Made by a program: the position numbers and the translations under genes | NCBI RefSeq assembly: GCF_000003815.2 | Contig: NC_049986.1 | Coordinates: 6,192,868 to 6,256,867, forward strand | Source: Branchiostoma floridae | Taxonomy: Eukaryota; Chordata; Leptocardii; Amphioxiformes; Branchiostomatidae | Length of the DNA stretch: 64,000 nt | Reading direction: 5' to 3' | Notes under the pieces: model-generated | Seen by the model: the letters and a program-made list of their open reading frames with translations, nothing else | Databases searched by the model: none | What the model was told of the DNA's origin: nothing | Part shown: in pieces, positions 46,293-59,900 of the stretch | How positions within the stretch are numbered: position 1 is the stretch's first letter | Layout: each line of letters begins with the position of its first letter

Positions 46293-49200
46293 CTTCTCTA
46301 AGCCTCGCCGCCTTTACTGTAGAATTATCTTGAAGAATTAAAAAAAAAAAGAGACAGTCATACTAGTCCAGGAACTCAGAGGTCTCTCAGCATATACACG
46401 GAGAGTCGTCGGGACACTCTGTTTCCCTTGACAAAGTAAAGATCCTCGAATCAGAGCCGTAATTCTTTGTAAGAGGAGTGAAGGATGCTGTGTACATCAG
46501 CGCCAATTGCTGAACAGAGACGGAGGGTGGCACTGGTTATCTGGCATTTATGACCCTCTGCTGCAGTCACGTGTCTCCAGCATCACGTTCCGGAAGCTAC
46601 AATACACAGGTCCATTACGTAAACAATTCTGACGCGTCAGCCGGAAATTTGCGGTATTTATTTGTTTGTTGTTTGTCAGTTCAGCACAGGCAGCGTTGCC
46701 CATTGTTACCTGTTGCTAGAATAAGGCCCCAAGTACAACAATTGTTTATTCTCTGTCGCAGTTTGAAAATCGCGGGTAAATATTACGCTCGGCACCCTCA
46801 TCGAATACAATAAAGCCACCTCGCCGACTCATCTGAATTTGTTTTAAGAGAGGCCGTGTGATCTTCGCCGCTACTCTCTGTCCCACGACCCTCGTGGGAA
46901 AATAGGCAAATCAGACCTTGTGGTAACTTTACTCCGTGTTTTGTTCAACCTTCTCAACAACCTGAGCGTCATGTCAATGGAAGCACCTTTCTTGCCATTT
47001 TTTTTTCAATCAAATAAAGTTTGGGAGTTCCCAAAAGATGCCATTGATACCATCAAATCAGCATGTCCTTACAAACAAAAACAAATTACCACGCTGAAAT
47101 TGGGGACAACAATCTATGTTTTCTAACGATAAGGCGAACTTTACACAGAAAAACACCGTGGTCGTTTTATCATACGTTGAAGACAAATATGTAGAGATTT
47201 CGTCAATGGTACGTAAAATCTTGTAAGCATGGTTACATCATCTATTATATGGTGATTGCATGTAGGAAACATTTTGCCCGGTTCTTATATCATCAATGAG
47301 CTCTATCCCATCCTCCTTAAAATACACTATCAAATTCCACACCTTAATACGGCTAGCGCTTCCTGTCAGGTGTGTGTGTGTGGGGGGGGGGGGGGATGAA
47401 ATCTCTCTGAACACTCTGAAACCATAATCATTTCTCCGTAAACTTATACAATGCAAAGCGTGGAACCAGAGACTTTGGAGACGAATAACATGGTCTGTAT
47501 CCGTTCACTAGAAATGACTTCAGAACAAATATTTATAAGTTCTCACCTTTTTTGTACTGTACTAGAAGAGACGCCTGATTACCCGAACGTTATACATGTA
47601 CCTCGGAGTCAAAACGATCTGGAACACTGTAAGCCTCTAGCCTTACTAAAATCGCGCCCCTAGCGGCCGGCTCTACAATATTGCCGCCGCCCTAGGAGGG
47701 GTCATTCACCCCAGTCAGCGAGAGATTGTGTCAACACAGGTTATGTAAGCCTTTAACTGCTTGAATTTGTGTTTATTTTGCATGTGAGTTTCATAATGAG
47801 AAAGGCATGGCTGTAACATTTTGATAAAAGGGGGATTTTAATTTCATGTTACTTCTTTCCTAAGGACGTTTACTATGACATTTGAATGCTTTAATTGAAG
47901 AAGACAACAATATAAGTGCAAGTTTTTTAGTTTAAATAAAACGGTGGCAACCCCTTTTCTTTCTTTGTCTTTTCACCCCTTTGACAAAAGTGATATGTTC
48001 TGCATTATAATTTTGTTGTAACAACGATGTTAGTTACCTGCTACCGAAACAACAATAATGTCTGACAGGACGAAATCTTTGCACGTTAACTATAATGCAG
48101 GAAAAATAGAGATTTTGAGAGTAGAGGTATGATTTCGAACTGCTTATAATTCAATACAATGACACAAATACAGAAAAGAAAAAACACCATGTTTACGTAT
48201 AAACTTTCGTGTTAAAATTATTCGTCCAACTTGCGCAAGATTGTATCCCCCGCAACCCAACCTCTGCTTGGTGAAGCACTGTTGACTAGTTATGTGACGT
48301 GGCTGGTGTTTATATTACATCACTTCGCTTGATCTTTGAATATACCTATCTATGTAGTTCGTAATCTTACGCGAAAAGATTCCAGTTGTGACTGTATTTC
48401 AAAGTCCAACACGAACATATGCAAACGTCCAGTCTGTGTCAAAGCTGTATTGCGATCTTACAAGTAGAGTTGCGTCATTTCCGGTGAGATGTCCGAGGGT
48501 TGGATGTGATTTCGATTCCCCCCCCCCTGATCTCTAATATTTGGTGCACCAAAACAGGAGCTCCATCGCACTCAGCTGAGGTACGCTACCAAATGACATT
48601 TCAAATGTCCAATATAAGATCTTCCTGGTTAAGATAAAAGGTCAAATGTCCAAAAATAACACGTACGTTCTACATTTTGGACAACTATATGTCGCAATAA
48701 CGCAATGTGTATTACGAGTGGTGGTATTGTATATAGGAATGGGAGGATTCTGATCGTCATTTTGAAACCTTTTTGAAACCATTCTAACTTCAGATGCGGT
48801 AGAATGATATGTTACGTGTAAACTCAATTTTTTTCCGTATCTGATGTGCAAGGGGCCATGAATGATTCTCCGTACATACGTGATGTCACAGACCTACTTA
48901 CAACGCTCTGGAAAAATGTGACTACTTCAAATATCTGTGTTTATTTTGCGTGTGAAGGATGCTTGCTAGCGCACCTCGAATCATTTACTCACGATGTATT
49001 AGGTTTTGTTGTTAGATATAACCGTAGCATCTTCGTTTATTTGTAGATGTTTCGCCAATATAAGGTACAAATTTATACGATACGAATGCCACTTATGTTG
49101 CTAAGACGCTGTCAGTAACCTGCTACCAAGTCGCCACAATTAACAATGTACTGGACACCCTAAAACCCTATAAGTTCTGCAATAGTGCTCCACAAAAAGT

Positions 49201-51703
49201 TTGTATTCTTTTAGGATCCAGGTTTGATTTCTCAAAAATATGTCTTTAGATAACATAATCATATTGCCAGAGTTCATTTGCTCCTAAATAGGTAACCCTG
49301 CCTTGTCTGACTTCTGTCTCTTTTACTTCTCGTAGTTCTAGGGCACGTAAGGCCTATATGTTTTTACTACATTTATGTAACACTTCCCGAGAATGTTACG
49401 CGTAAATTTAAAAATTTCAAATTCTTACCTCTTTTTATCTATACTGTGATAGATATAGAAGCGACGACTGAGTCCCTCCGCGTTATATGACCGACGTACA
49501 ACCCTCTGTAAAACTGTAACTCCTTCCAATGTCTTTGTTTTCTCTGCGTGAGAATATGATTATTCATCCAGGGGAGTAACGTGGCGGTTGCATATTCATA
49601 AAGTGGTGATGCAAATTTAATTTTCTATTATAATAAATCCATCTTATTATCCAACTATATTTCAATATTTGTATTATTTGTTTGCGATTGTTTTTTTTTT
49701 AATGTTAAATGCAAACTCGCTATTTCTTTTAGCTCCCTCCCCCCTCCCCACGGTAAACGCAATGTAGACAAACCATTCCAAGGTTCACTCGTTCATTACG
49801 TAAATAGTCCATCTAGAAAAACAAATTGTATAAAGCATCTACAGTGCGACAATGCAGGGCGGGTCGTAAGAAGCGCGATTAAATGAGGCAAATATCGAAG
49901 AGACTACGTATATGATAATGCATTTCTTTGTAATTCGTTGTAAATACATATTTTTCACATGAGGAAAGAAAACGGTATTGTTTGTTTTATTTGGATCTAC
50001 ATTAGTGATGCTAAATGTACTGGTATTGTCACCTTTCGTTCTGTCTGAAAGTTATTAATATTATAACTAAAAGAAGAAAATTGACAGAGGGTTCCCATTG
50101 GCTAACTTGATACAATTTACATGATACATTTTAGATAGTGATGCTTTTAGAGCAAAACCAGTTGTCAAATCAGTTAGTCAAATGTAATGTATTGTAAACA
50201 GTGCAAATTAACTACCTATTCAATGTTTATCTAGTTGACGGCAAAATATACTTGGAAATTAGCAACATTTTACAGAACAAAAGTATCATCAACATCATCT
50301 CAATTATAATTATCATCATTGATTTGAGCAAATTTTTGACACGACATAAGTACTGAAATACTAGTATGAAAACCCACATTTGGACAAAGAGAATTTTAAA
50401 AAAGGGAAATTTTCTGAGTTTTCTCAATCATTACTATATGTAGGTCAAGGATATTCAACTAGAGTAAACTTTGGATCACTAAAATCAAATTAGTCATCAT
50501 TTAAATATACCAACCGTCCGTTATCATGATACAACCACCGTTTTTAAAACCACAGAGTATGTCAGTTTTGTAGCAATAATCATGTAAAATTGTTTTAAAT
50601 GCATACTGTACGAAGATGTGCACAGATCTCGTGCAAGCGCCATTCAACTAGACTAAAAATATGCAGGTTTAACGAATGACGAAATATAAAATTACGTTAA
50701 TCTATTTCGTCTAGCTAAAAATCGATACGAATCTAAAAACTGCAATGTGATGGAAAACCGCTACTTTTGCACTTAAGCTATCTAACTCCGTGTTGTGTAT
50801 ACAGGGCAATGACCTTAATTGACGCAGCCGCAGAAGGCCCAAAATGAGTCCATACAGTATTTTAGCCTATTTTCGACTATTAGCAGGAAAAGGTAAGAAA
50901 TGTTTCTTATTGGTGAGACAGTGTTCAGATCGGATACGTTCAGATCAGGCAAAAAAACAAGGTTTTGGTTCATTTTTAGGCCTGCGCTGACCCCTAATTT
51001 GAAGTGGTCAGTCCCTAAATTGAGGTCACGTGATGGCGGTATACTTGAAGGCTGCGGGAAGTTCCGCTGGCCGGAATGTTTAAAAACCGGACTTTTGGAC
51101 ACTTGACATAGCGGGCTGCTGTGTTGGGTGAGTTCCTATGACCTGGAATTTTCGCGGATGAGATTATGACACCCTAAACTTGCCTATTTGTACATTGTCG
51201 CCAATACAAATTTCGATTAGTGTTCACTGCTCTACAATACCGACCATAGGTATTTTAGAAGCTCACCTTTGTTGGTAGCAATCATATTACAATGTTTAAC
51301 TTTCTGTCAACACAAAGGTATAAACGAACCAAAATTTAACGACCACTGTCGCCTTCTTCAGGATCACTAACGGAAAATTATTTCCGAACGCAAGCTTGCG
51401 AGAGTTACAAATTCGTGACCTTATTGACGTGTGATCTTGAGTATACGTTTCGTCAGCAATAAGTCAAACGTTGACATCTTAACATTTCGCTCACTGTCCA
51501 CATTGAATCACTGAACCAAACCGTTTCACTGGACGAAGTCGGAAAACCTTTTTACTTTGCGGAGTATGAATGGGGCAGTGTCCATCGGGTCACTCCGGCC
51601 ATCATTTAACAGGACGGTGGGTGATATAAACTTCCTAGTACGTTTCACCAATTGCTGAAGTCACATTTCCATAATCACTGTCACTAGTATGTAACAGGAA
51701 ATC
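46293..51703. other. Intergenic region between transporter and synthase genes
   Basis: Should hold the synthase promoter (upstream of 46292) and the transporter 3' UTR (below 51704). No clear TATA box. A GTGTGTGTG/G-run lies at 47371-47396. A diverged block with TGTGTTTATTTTGC.TGTGA occurs near 47770 and 48940, with a weaker relative near 49540. No coding frame is supported. Confidence 0.6.
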
Positions 51704-53576
51704 CTACAAACTGGTGACATTTTCCACTATGTCTGCTCCGTGGCCTTTAGTAAAAGTCGGTTCTCCATTCTGCTTGGTCTCTTCGTCATCCGGTAAAAAT
51801 GTCGGATTGCTTGCAGCGTTGGACATCTTAACATCTATCGCTTCGCTGTCCTAATAAGAGAAAAAATCGAAATATTGAGTCTTAAGAAGACGTACCCCTT
51901 TTTGTGCAATGTGATTGTGTTGCATACCTGGTTTGCACTGAACAGTATCTATTTTGTTTACTTATTCATTAAGATTCACAAAATGAGAATTGAAAGGTAC
52001 GAGTAACAGGATACATCTTTTATAATGCCCACACATCCAGCAAACAGTTAAAACAAGCTTTAATCTATAAGAAATAAGCAAAGAAAAATAAGTCCATAAA
52101 GTATTCTAACAAATGAATAGCAATTAAAAATAAAGCAAAATAGTAATTAGAATTTACATATCCGGTTGCTGGTTCGCGAACACGGGACCTCCATTCAATG
52201 TATTAAGCTAGCAAAAGTTATGTTTCAACTTTCACCTGAGTTAAGGAATGATTAGTTAGGAGTTCCAATGGAATTTCATTTCATTCCACACAATCGAATC
52301 AGCATGGTAAAAAGAGGTATTGGCATATAACTTTAACAAGATTGTAAAATTAGAAATATAATAAACATGTATTACAGCAGAGACTAAACAAGAACCATAT
52401 ATATCTTCCTTAAGTTTCTTTATTTCAGAAAGGAAAATCTAGGAATGTTGGACTCAGGCAGCTATACTGCAAGGCCTTAAAGCTTATTTTATTTCGTTTA
52501 ATCTGTTTTCTTGTTTTGCATTCAGGAATTTAGCATTCTTGTCTCACCTCATCTCCACTCGGCACCCCACAGCGCAGCCACTTCAGCCAGCTGTTCGGCA
52601 GGCAGCAGAAGAACCGATCGTAGAACGGTATGAACAACTTGGGGTCCATCTCCTTTGGATCCTGTGTACCTGAAAAGGAAAAGGTATCTATTCTTTCCCT
52701 GTATGTAACCATATCTTATCAGGACATTGCAGAAAAATTGTAGTTTTAATATCGGAAAGTTCACTAACAATAATAGAACAAATGTATAAAAGTTTACGTT
52801 ACATGCCCTTAAAAACCATTACTGTTGGAGGCGCATTGGTTCCTATATCTATATTGGTCATATTTTGGCTTCTAGTTTTGCGTCAAGTGCGCGATTCTTT
52901 AGCTACATTTTGTCGGTATTTAGCCGCCTGTGTTAACGTCTTATCCCAGCTTTAAAAACAAATCCCCCGATTCAGGCGGTTCATTGGCGTCCTTTGGCAC
53001 CCATTGCTGGCGCATTTGGCACCTGTTCGCGGTACGTTGGTAAATGTCAGTCGCCAACAGATGTCAACGTACCGTAGTCCATTGAGATAGTGATATAGTG
53101 ACACATAGCTGCATTTTCTCTGTCAGGTCAAAGGCAGTGTATGCGTTTGGATAATGGCACTTTTCTAGGCATAAGTAACCCCTACCAATATAAAGCCATG
53201 CCTACCTGTTGCAAAACTCACTAGAAGCCCTACGACGACACAGGTGACCGTTGCCAGAGCGCCATACCAGACGTACGACAGTTCGTACAACGCTGCTTCA
53301 GGAGGGCTGGTTAAAACGAACAGGAAATGTACTAGATTATCATTTTATAAACATACTGAAATGGGTAAATTTCAATATGATGATATTGATGAGACAAAAG
53401 AAGGAGTCGTAGTGCTAACATTATCTCAATACACATAACACTTTACCTGGCCAAAACTGTTTGTACGGCTACTTGGTACACGGAATATTGATGCGTAAAC
53501 GCATGCATTGACACGAGCCAAGACGAGAAAAAAAACTCAAAGTCATAAGCATACATAGACACACGGACGCACATAG

Positions 53577-53627
<51 letters not shown>

Positions 53628-53888
53628 CGCATGAAAATACACTATCATATGCTCAAGCACACCCAGAGGCACATACACAGTAACGCAGACACACACACAT
53701 AAACACAAGCAGACACACATACACAAATAAACACAAACATGCACAATTTTAAAACACACGCACGACCCATACCTAAGGAAACAGACACTCTCACACTGAC
53801 AGGCACACATACACACGAACGAGTACACATACACACATGTACACACACACGCTCGCGCGCACGCTCACACACACTCACATGCACATGT

Positions 53889-53936
<48 letters not shown>

Positions 53937-56900
53937 CACGAACGCACAAGAAACACACACACAGCACGAACGTTCCAAAGATCTTCAAATCACTTACTAC
54001 CCGTTGTCCACAGCTGGAGTGGTGATACTATACTCTGCCATACTTGTAGACATGGTCGAGATGGTGGTGAAGTTTGCGGTGCCATTAGCGGGAAAATCTA
54101 CGGGACATCCTTCAATCGAGACCGGCGGCATCCACCGAGCCCTCGGCCAGACGATCGCACCCATCCCGACCCACAAGGTGAGAAACAGGCTGCTTAAAAG
54201 GCCTACAAGCCCTCCCTGTTTGAATGTTTGTATACAATTAGATAGTTTTAGTCATAAGAAACTCGCAGTAATTCGTAGCAAATCGTTATAGGTATATTTG
54301 TTGCAGCAAAGTCAAACTTTGATTGTAATTAACATTGCAAAACAGTTAACCAATTTTTTGTGTCGGAAACAAAATGTACTTTTGAACTTTGAAGTTTCTC
54401 TAACAAATTGAAATATTACATATCATCGATACATATTATCTTACTGCATACAAAGAAGAAGATTCGAGCCTGAAATCTTTACGTTATGCCATACACTCCA
54501 CAAAAATATCTTGATCCAAAATAAACAGTGTTATAAATTTGAAATCATTTGCTGATGTTCAAATCTCTGAATTTTATCAGGACAACGCAGAAATTTATTT
54601 TTAAACTTCACAGCAGTAGTTGCTTATGGGACCTCATTCGTTTCCTTAGTCGCGCCGTCTAGCGGAAAATATAAACTTTGCACAAACCTAAACTTACCCA
54701 TTTGTTGGCACATGGAAACATCATGCCGAGAACAAAGATGCCGAGCATCGGCCCTCCCACCATTCCGAACAGACTGAGCGCTGCTTGGACCACCGAGCCC
54801 AAAAATGAGGCGACGTACGCCATTAGGATCATCAAGCCTCCGAAAAACATGGCTGACGGAAAAAAAAGATGATTGCAGCAATGTTAGTTTGGCTGGAAAT
54901 GCAGTAGTATTTGCATATTTTTGTTTGTTAATTTTCACTATTTATCAGGTGAAAGTCTTATATGTTTTGACTCCCGTACGTTCCAGTACCCTTATGTTCC
55001 AACATACGCATGTTCTGTGCAAGTATTTTCCGACACTGCCATATGTTCAGACCACTCTATATCTGTTCTGACAGCCATTCAAGTTCCACAGCCTCTTATG
55101 TTCTGACACTCAAAATGTTTCGAAGACCCCCCAGACATGTATTTAGCGACAACCTTACATGATTCGACACCCCCAAATGTTCCGAAATCCCTACACGTTC
55201 CGACACTCTTAAATGTTCTGACATCCCTACACCTTCCGACACTCCTAAAATGTTTCGACATCCCTACACGTTCCGACACCCCTAAAAAATGTTCAGATTC
55301 CCCTACACGTTCCGGTACCCCTTAATGTGCGACATCCCTACACGTTCCGACACCCCTAAAATGTTCAGATTCCCCTACACGTTCCGACACCCCTAAATGT
55401 TCCAACATCCCTACATGTTCCGGCAGCCCTGAATGTTCCGACATCCCTACACATTCTGCCCCCCCCCCCCCCTACATGTTCCGACATCCCTACACGTTCC
55501 GACACCCCTAAATGTTCCGACATCCCTACATGTTTTGGTAACCCCTATATGTTCCGATACCCTTAAATGTGCCGATATTCGTACACGTTCCGACATCCCT
55601 AAATGTTCCGACATTTCTACACGTTCCGACGCCCCTAAATGTTCCGATTCCCCTACACGTTCCGGCACCCCTTAATGTTCCGTCATCCCTACATGTTATG
55701 ACACCCCTATATACAACGCCCTACAATGCTAAAACATGCATGTGTAGTTATGTGCATATGTGCATGCCCTACGTATACGTCAGATTTATATCTAGATAGT
55801 ACGCACCTAGCGCTTTAGATATCCATGTGTATTTCTCGTCGCTGAAGTTGGGGAAGCAGGGCTTGACGAAGTCCTCCAGCGCTACGGCGGCAAGCGCGTT
55901 CAGGCCCGAAGACATGGTGCTGAGGGCCCCGCTGAACACGCACGAAGTGAAGAGACCCGGCATACCCGGGTACTTACCAAGGATGTCCATTACAAAATAC
56001 GGCATCATCTGTGGAATAAGCAGTATTCAGTGTTAAAAAGCTATATACGTATACTACTGTTTATGGTTTTGAATGGACCCAGGAATCATTGACGCTTTAT
56101 CCAAAGTCTACGTCATTTTGTACACTGAAACAAAAATAACATTGTCAAGTTTAACGTCAGATGGGATGTAGTCTTTTCCTGTTTTGATTTTGCACTTACA
56201 GGGACAATGAATTTAAAACAACTATTCTTAATTGCCGAATGCAAAGAATTAAAGATAAGAAATGACATGATTCATTTAATGACTCATAATTAATAATTAA
56301 ACAAACATTGCCTTTCCTAATTGACTAAACATCTTATGTAGCTTCCATACGCAATTTTCATATTCCATAAAAATATACTATGTAAGGTTCGCAAACACTC
56401 TATATTCAAATTTTCAAATCCTAAACTAATTACGATAATTGGAGTGCTCACCTGGTCTGAGTTATCAATAGCTCCAATCGTCTTAGGATCACACATGAAG
56501 TACCGAGCGTACATCACCATCCCACTTACAACAGCAAAGGAGATGAGTATCACCAGTCCCAAGATGTTCCAGTAGAGGGCGCTGCAACACAATGCATTGT
56601 TAAGTTTTACCGCCTTTCACTCTAAGGTACCTTGGATACACATTAACATGATGTAAATATGTTGTTCGCGATGCTAGATGGTCAAACTTTTAAGGTATGT
56701 AAAGTATTATAAGATATCTTGTTTCTCAGCATATGGATGTTTTCCCGCTGATCATAATTGTGAAGTAAGGGCCATCGTTGCCCCAAATATCTATCCTCAT
56801 GTTATTTTTAGCGCTAGGAAATTCAGCAATATTTGGCAACTAAAATCTGTTTGCACTAGAAGTTCGTTGCATGGACCTGGTCAACTAAGCAGAACCAAAA

Positions 56901-59900
56901 CAACTGAATGGGGGATTTAATTAGAAATAACAAATATATTGGATCGCGTCACAATATATGCACATGTGACTTGAAAATATATATAGAATGAAATAATGAT
57001 GGATTGAATTCGCTTACCAATATCACATGGAAACAAAAGAAAAATGATTTGATGGATAAAAAGTGAACAAAAAATTGGCCTAAATAGTATGATACTCACC
57101 GCTGTGCTTGCTTGACGGAAGGGCAGCTGAGATACCGCTGTACCTGTGCCTGGTTTACCCCATACACGGACGCCCAGATGAAGATACCGCCTACATTAAT
57201 CCCCCATGAAGAGTGTCGAATCCTCGGGTCTGGGTCAAAGCTTGTTAAATCATAAAACATAGAAAAAGTAAGATAATTAGAAAGGCAATATTTTCAAGAA
57301 AACGTAGGGTGTTTCACTCTAGGTAATTTACCTTTTGCCAAGCTACTGGAATACAGTGCTATATCATTAGGCTCGCCACTAAGGCGTCGCAAAAATCAAG
57401 CCTACCCTTGAGGAGTCACAAAAAAATACAGAAGAAGGAGGAAAACACAAAAGCAATATAGTTTCTCTTTGGGAAACAAAATAAGATAATAACTGACGGA
57501 ATAGAAAGTATGAGGGGAATATAGACTTAGTCACGTTTAGGATTATGTACATATCCTTTGCTGCCACAACGCCACCATGCGAGGAGGATTGGCAATGAAA
57601 TGCAATGTCTACTTAAACGTTGCGCATTTTGATATCAAGAAATTTACATGACTGCATCATTGCCCTTACGTACTGAAAGTCGGAAGTGACGTCAAGAGTG
57701 AATGAAAAGTGGCGGCGAGACGGAATTTAAAGGTCGGCCAGAAATCCATGATGAGTATTTCCATCCTTTGTGTTGGAACAAAGCTCAAACTTTCCAAATA
57801 GGGATTCTACAAACACATATGTGTCTTCTTTCGAATGAAAGGCTAGGTTGTTTTGAGAGTCGATCAAGTAAAATTACTAGTAGGTGTTTCTTACTTACTT
57901 GAAGAACTCCAGTCTCTCTCCTTGCCCGTTGATCTCCCAGACGCGAGCAGGTCCCCCCACCTCTATGGTCCCCTGTATGATGACAGCCAGGAAACCTGCC
58001 ACCATCACAACTATCTGGAACGTGTCCGTCCACATCACAGCTTTCATACCACCCTGGGAGAGGAGAATATACGGAAATGTAGTAGGAAGGTACTGGCTGC
58101 CATGTTGTTGTTACTAATTTACATTAATCCCCGTTGCAGTCTTCGAATGGGGCTGTTTTTTATTCTAGGGGAGGGAGGCTGGTCGCAATTTTCAACGTTG
58201 GCTAGGTTCTCTTATGCCAGCAATGGGAGTTTGCCGAGGAAGGGAGTTTGCCGTGGAAACTGACAGACCTTCCTCTAAAGCTTACCTTTCCCCTTCATAA
58301 GAGAACCTATCCAACGTTGAAAAAGGGCCAGCCTCGATCGAACTTTGCAACAGAGGCTAAATTTGTATCTTGATGAATCGAAACGCTAGTTCACTTTTAT
58401 CAACAAAGTAAGCATAACCGATTGTATTTTGGCAGTGTAAACAGGGATGTCAGGTAGACGGACGGTTGTTTCAAGCTGCAATATTTTCAAGATATTGCAG
58501 TCTGAAACCACTTTCCGTTCCCTTGATATCACGGACGATACATAGAGTACCCCACGGATTAAGGTTAACTAGCGTTAGTATCGCATTGTTTGGTAAGTAC
58601 AAACCACTAAATCATACGAATTAGTCTGTATTCTCCATACTCATATCAAAATGTATATTCCGAATGGTAAAGATATATCTGTCACTCACCAAAGTCGTGT
58701 AGAATGTACACACCACGCCAACTGCGGCAACGGCACCCCAAAGTGTAAGACCGGTTACTGTAAGAAACATTTTAAATAAATATACTATAGTCAGTGTTTT
58801 TTTTTATGAAATGTGACTATAAAATCAACAATGTATTTGGAAGCGAACAGTGCCCGTCAATGTTGTACATGTCTAATTTTGCAGGGTATTCGGTATGCTG
58901 GTAGCGTGGACTGAATACAATGGAAAGGACTTTTTTTGCAATTTAGAACTATTTTCCACACGTAAAGAGGGAATACTACCATCATTGTTACTTACCCGCG
59001 TTGAGAGCCAACGAGGGTGTGTATAAGACAAGACCCATGTACACCAGCTATGAAAAGAAATGAATTTAATGTTCACCAAAGTGTCGCGAAAGAAGTTAAT
59101 AAAAATAACAAACAAGGTATTTTCACAATTATTTTCCCAAATAAAGTTGAAGTCTCTTGTAAATTGTGTGATATTTCAATAGTTAACAACGGTTGTAACA
59201 ACAAACATCCTGTTGTAAATTGTGTGATATTTCAATAGTTAACAACGGTTGTAACAACAAACATCCTGTTGTAAATTGTGTGATATTTCAATAGTTAACA
59301 ACGGTTGTAACAACAAACATCCTGTTGTAAATTGTGTGATATTTCAATAGTTAACAACGGTTGTAACAACAAACATCCTATCCACTCACCATGTTCACCA
59401 TGAATACTACAGTAGTAAGTAAGCGAACAGGCTTGGAGAAGCGTATTTCTAAATACTAGACAAGGGGAAAACAAGATGCTATTTACATGGTGAAATCAAA
59501 ACAATAGCACGATGCATAGATGAAGACATCTATATACGCAAAATAGCAATTGCTCAAGACAAGCAAGTATTCAAGATCATATAATATAACTTAGATTTTA
59601 AGACAGTATATCAATGTATCATGAAAAGTTTTTTTTCGATTAACACTTCGTATTTTATACAAAAATATCTTTTAGATTTGAAGTGGATCAAGTTTATAAT
59701 TGCAGATTAGAAGTTTATTCCCTATATTTGGATACAGAAATTCTCCGCCATATAGGCGTCGCCAAAGAGTCTTAAAAGCTGTTTTAGTATAAAATGTATA
59801 GGAACAGTTCCTTATCATTAGATAATTAATTAGTGGTTTGACAAAGATTTTTAAAAAAATATTTGTTATAGAAAATACTAGAAAATTGATTTTTTTTTTT

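Noticed and set aside
53469-54197. Long Cys/Val- and Thr/His-rich frames on both strands
   Set aside because: They are translations of CA/TG microsatellites.
55079-55675. Proline/serine/valine repeat frames
   Set aside because: Translations of the 18/36-bp minisatellite in a transporter intron.
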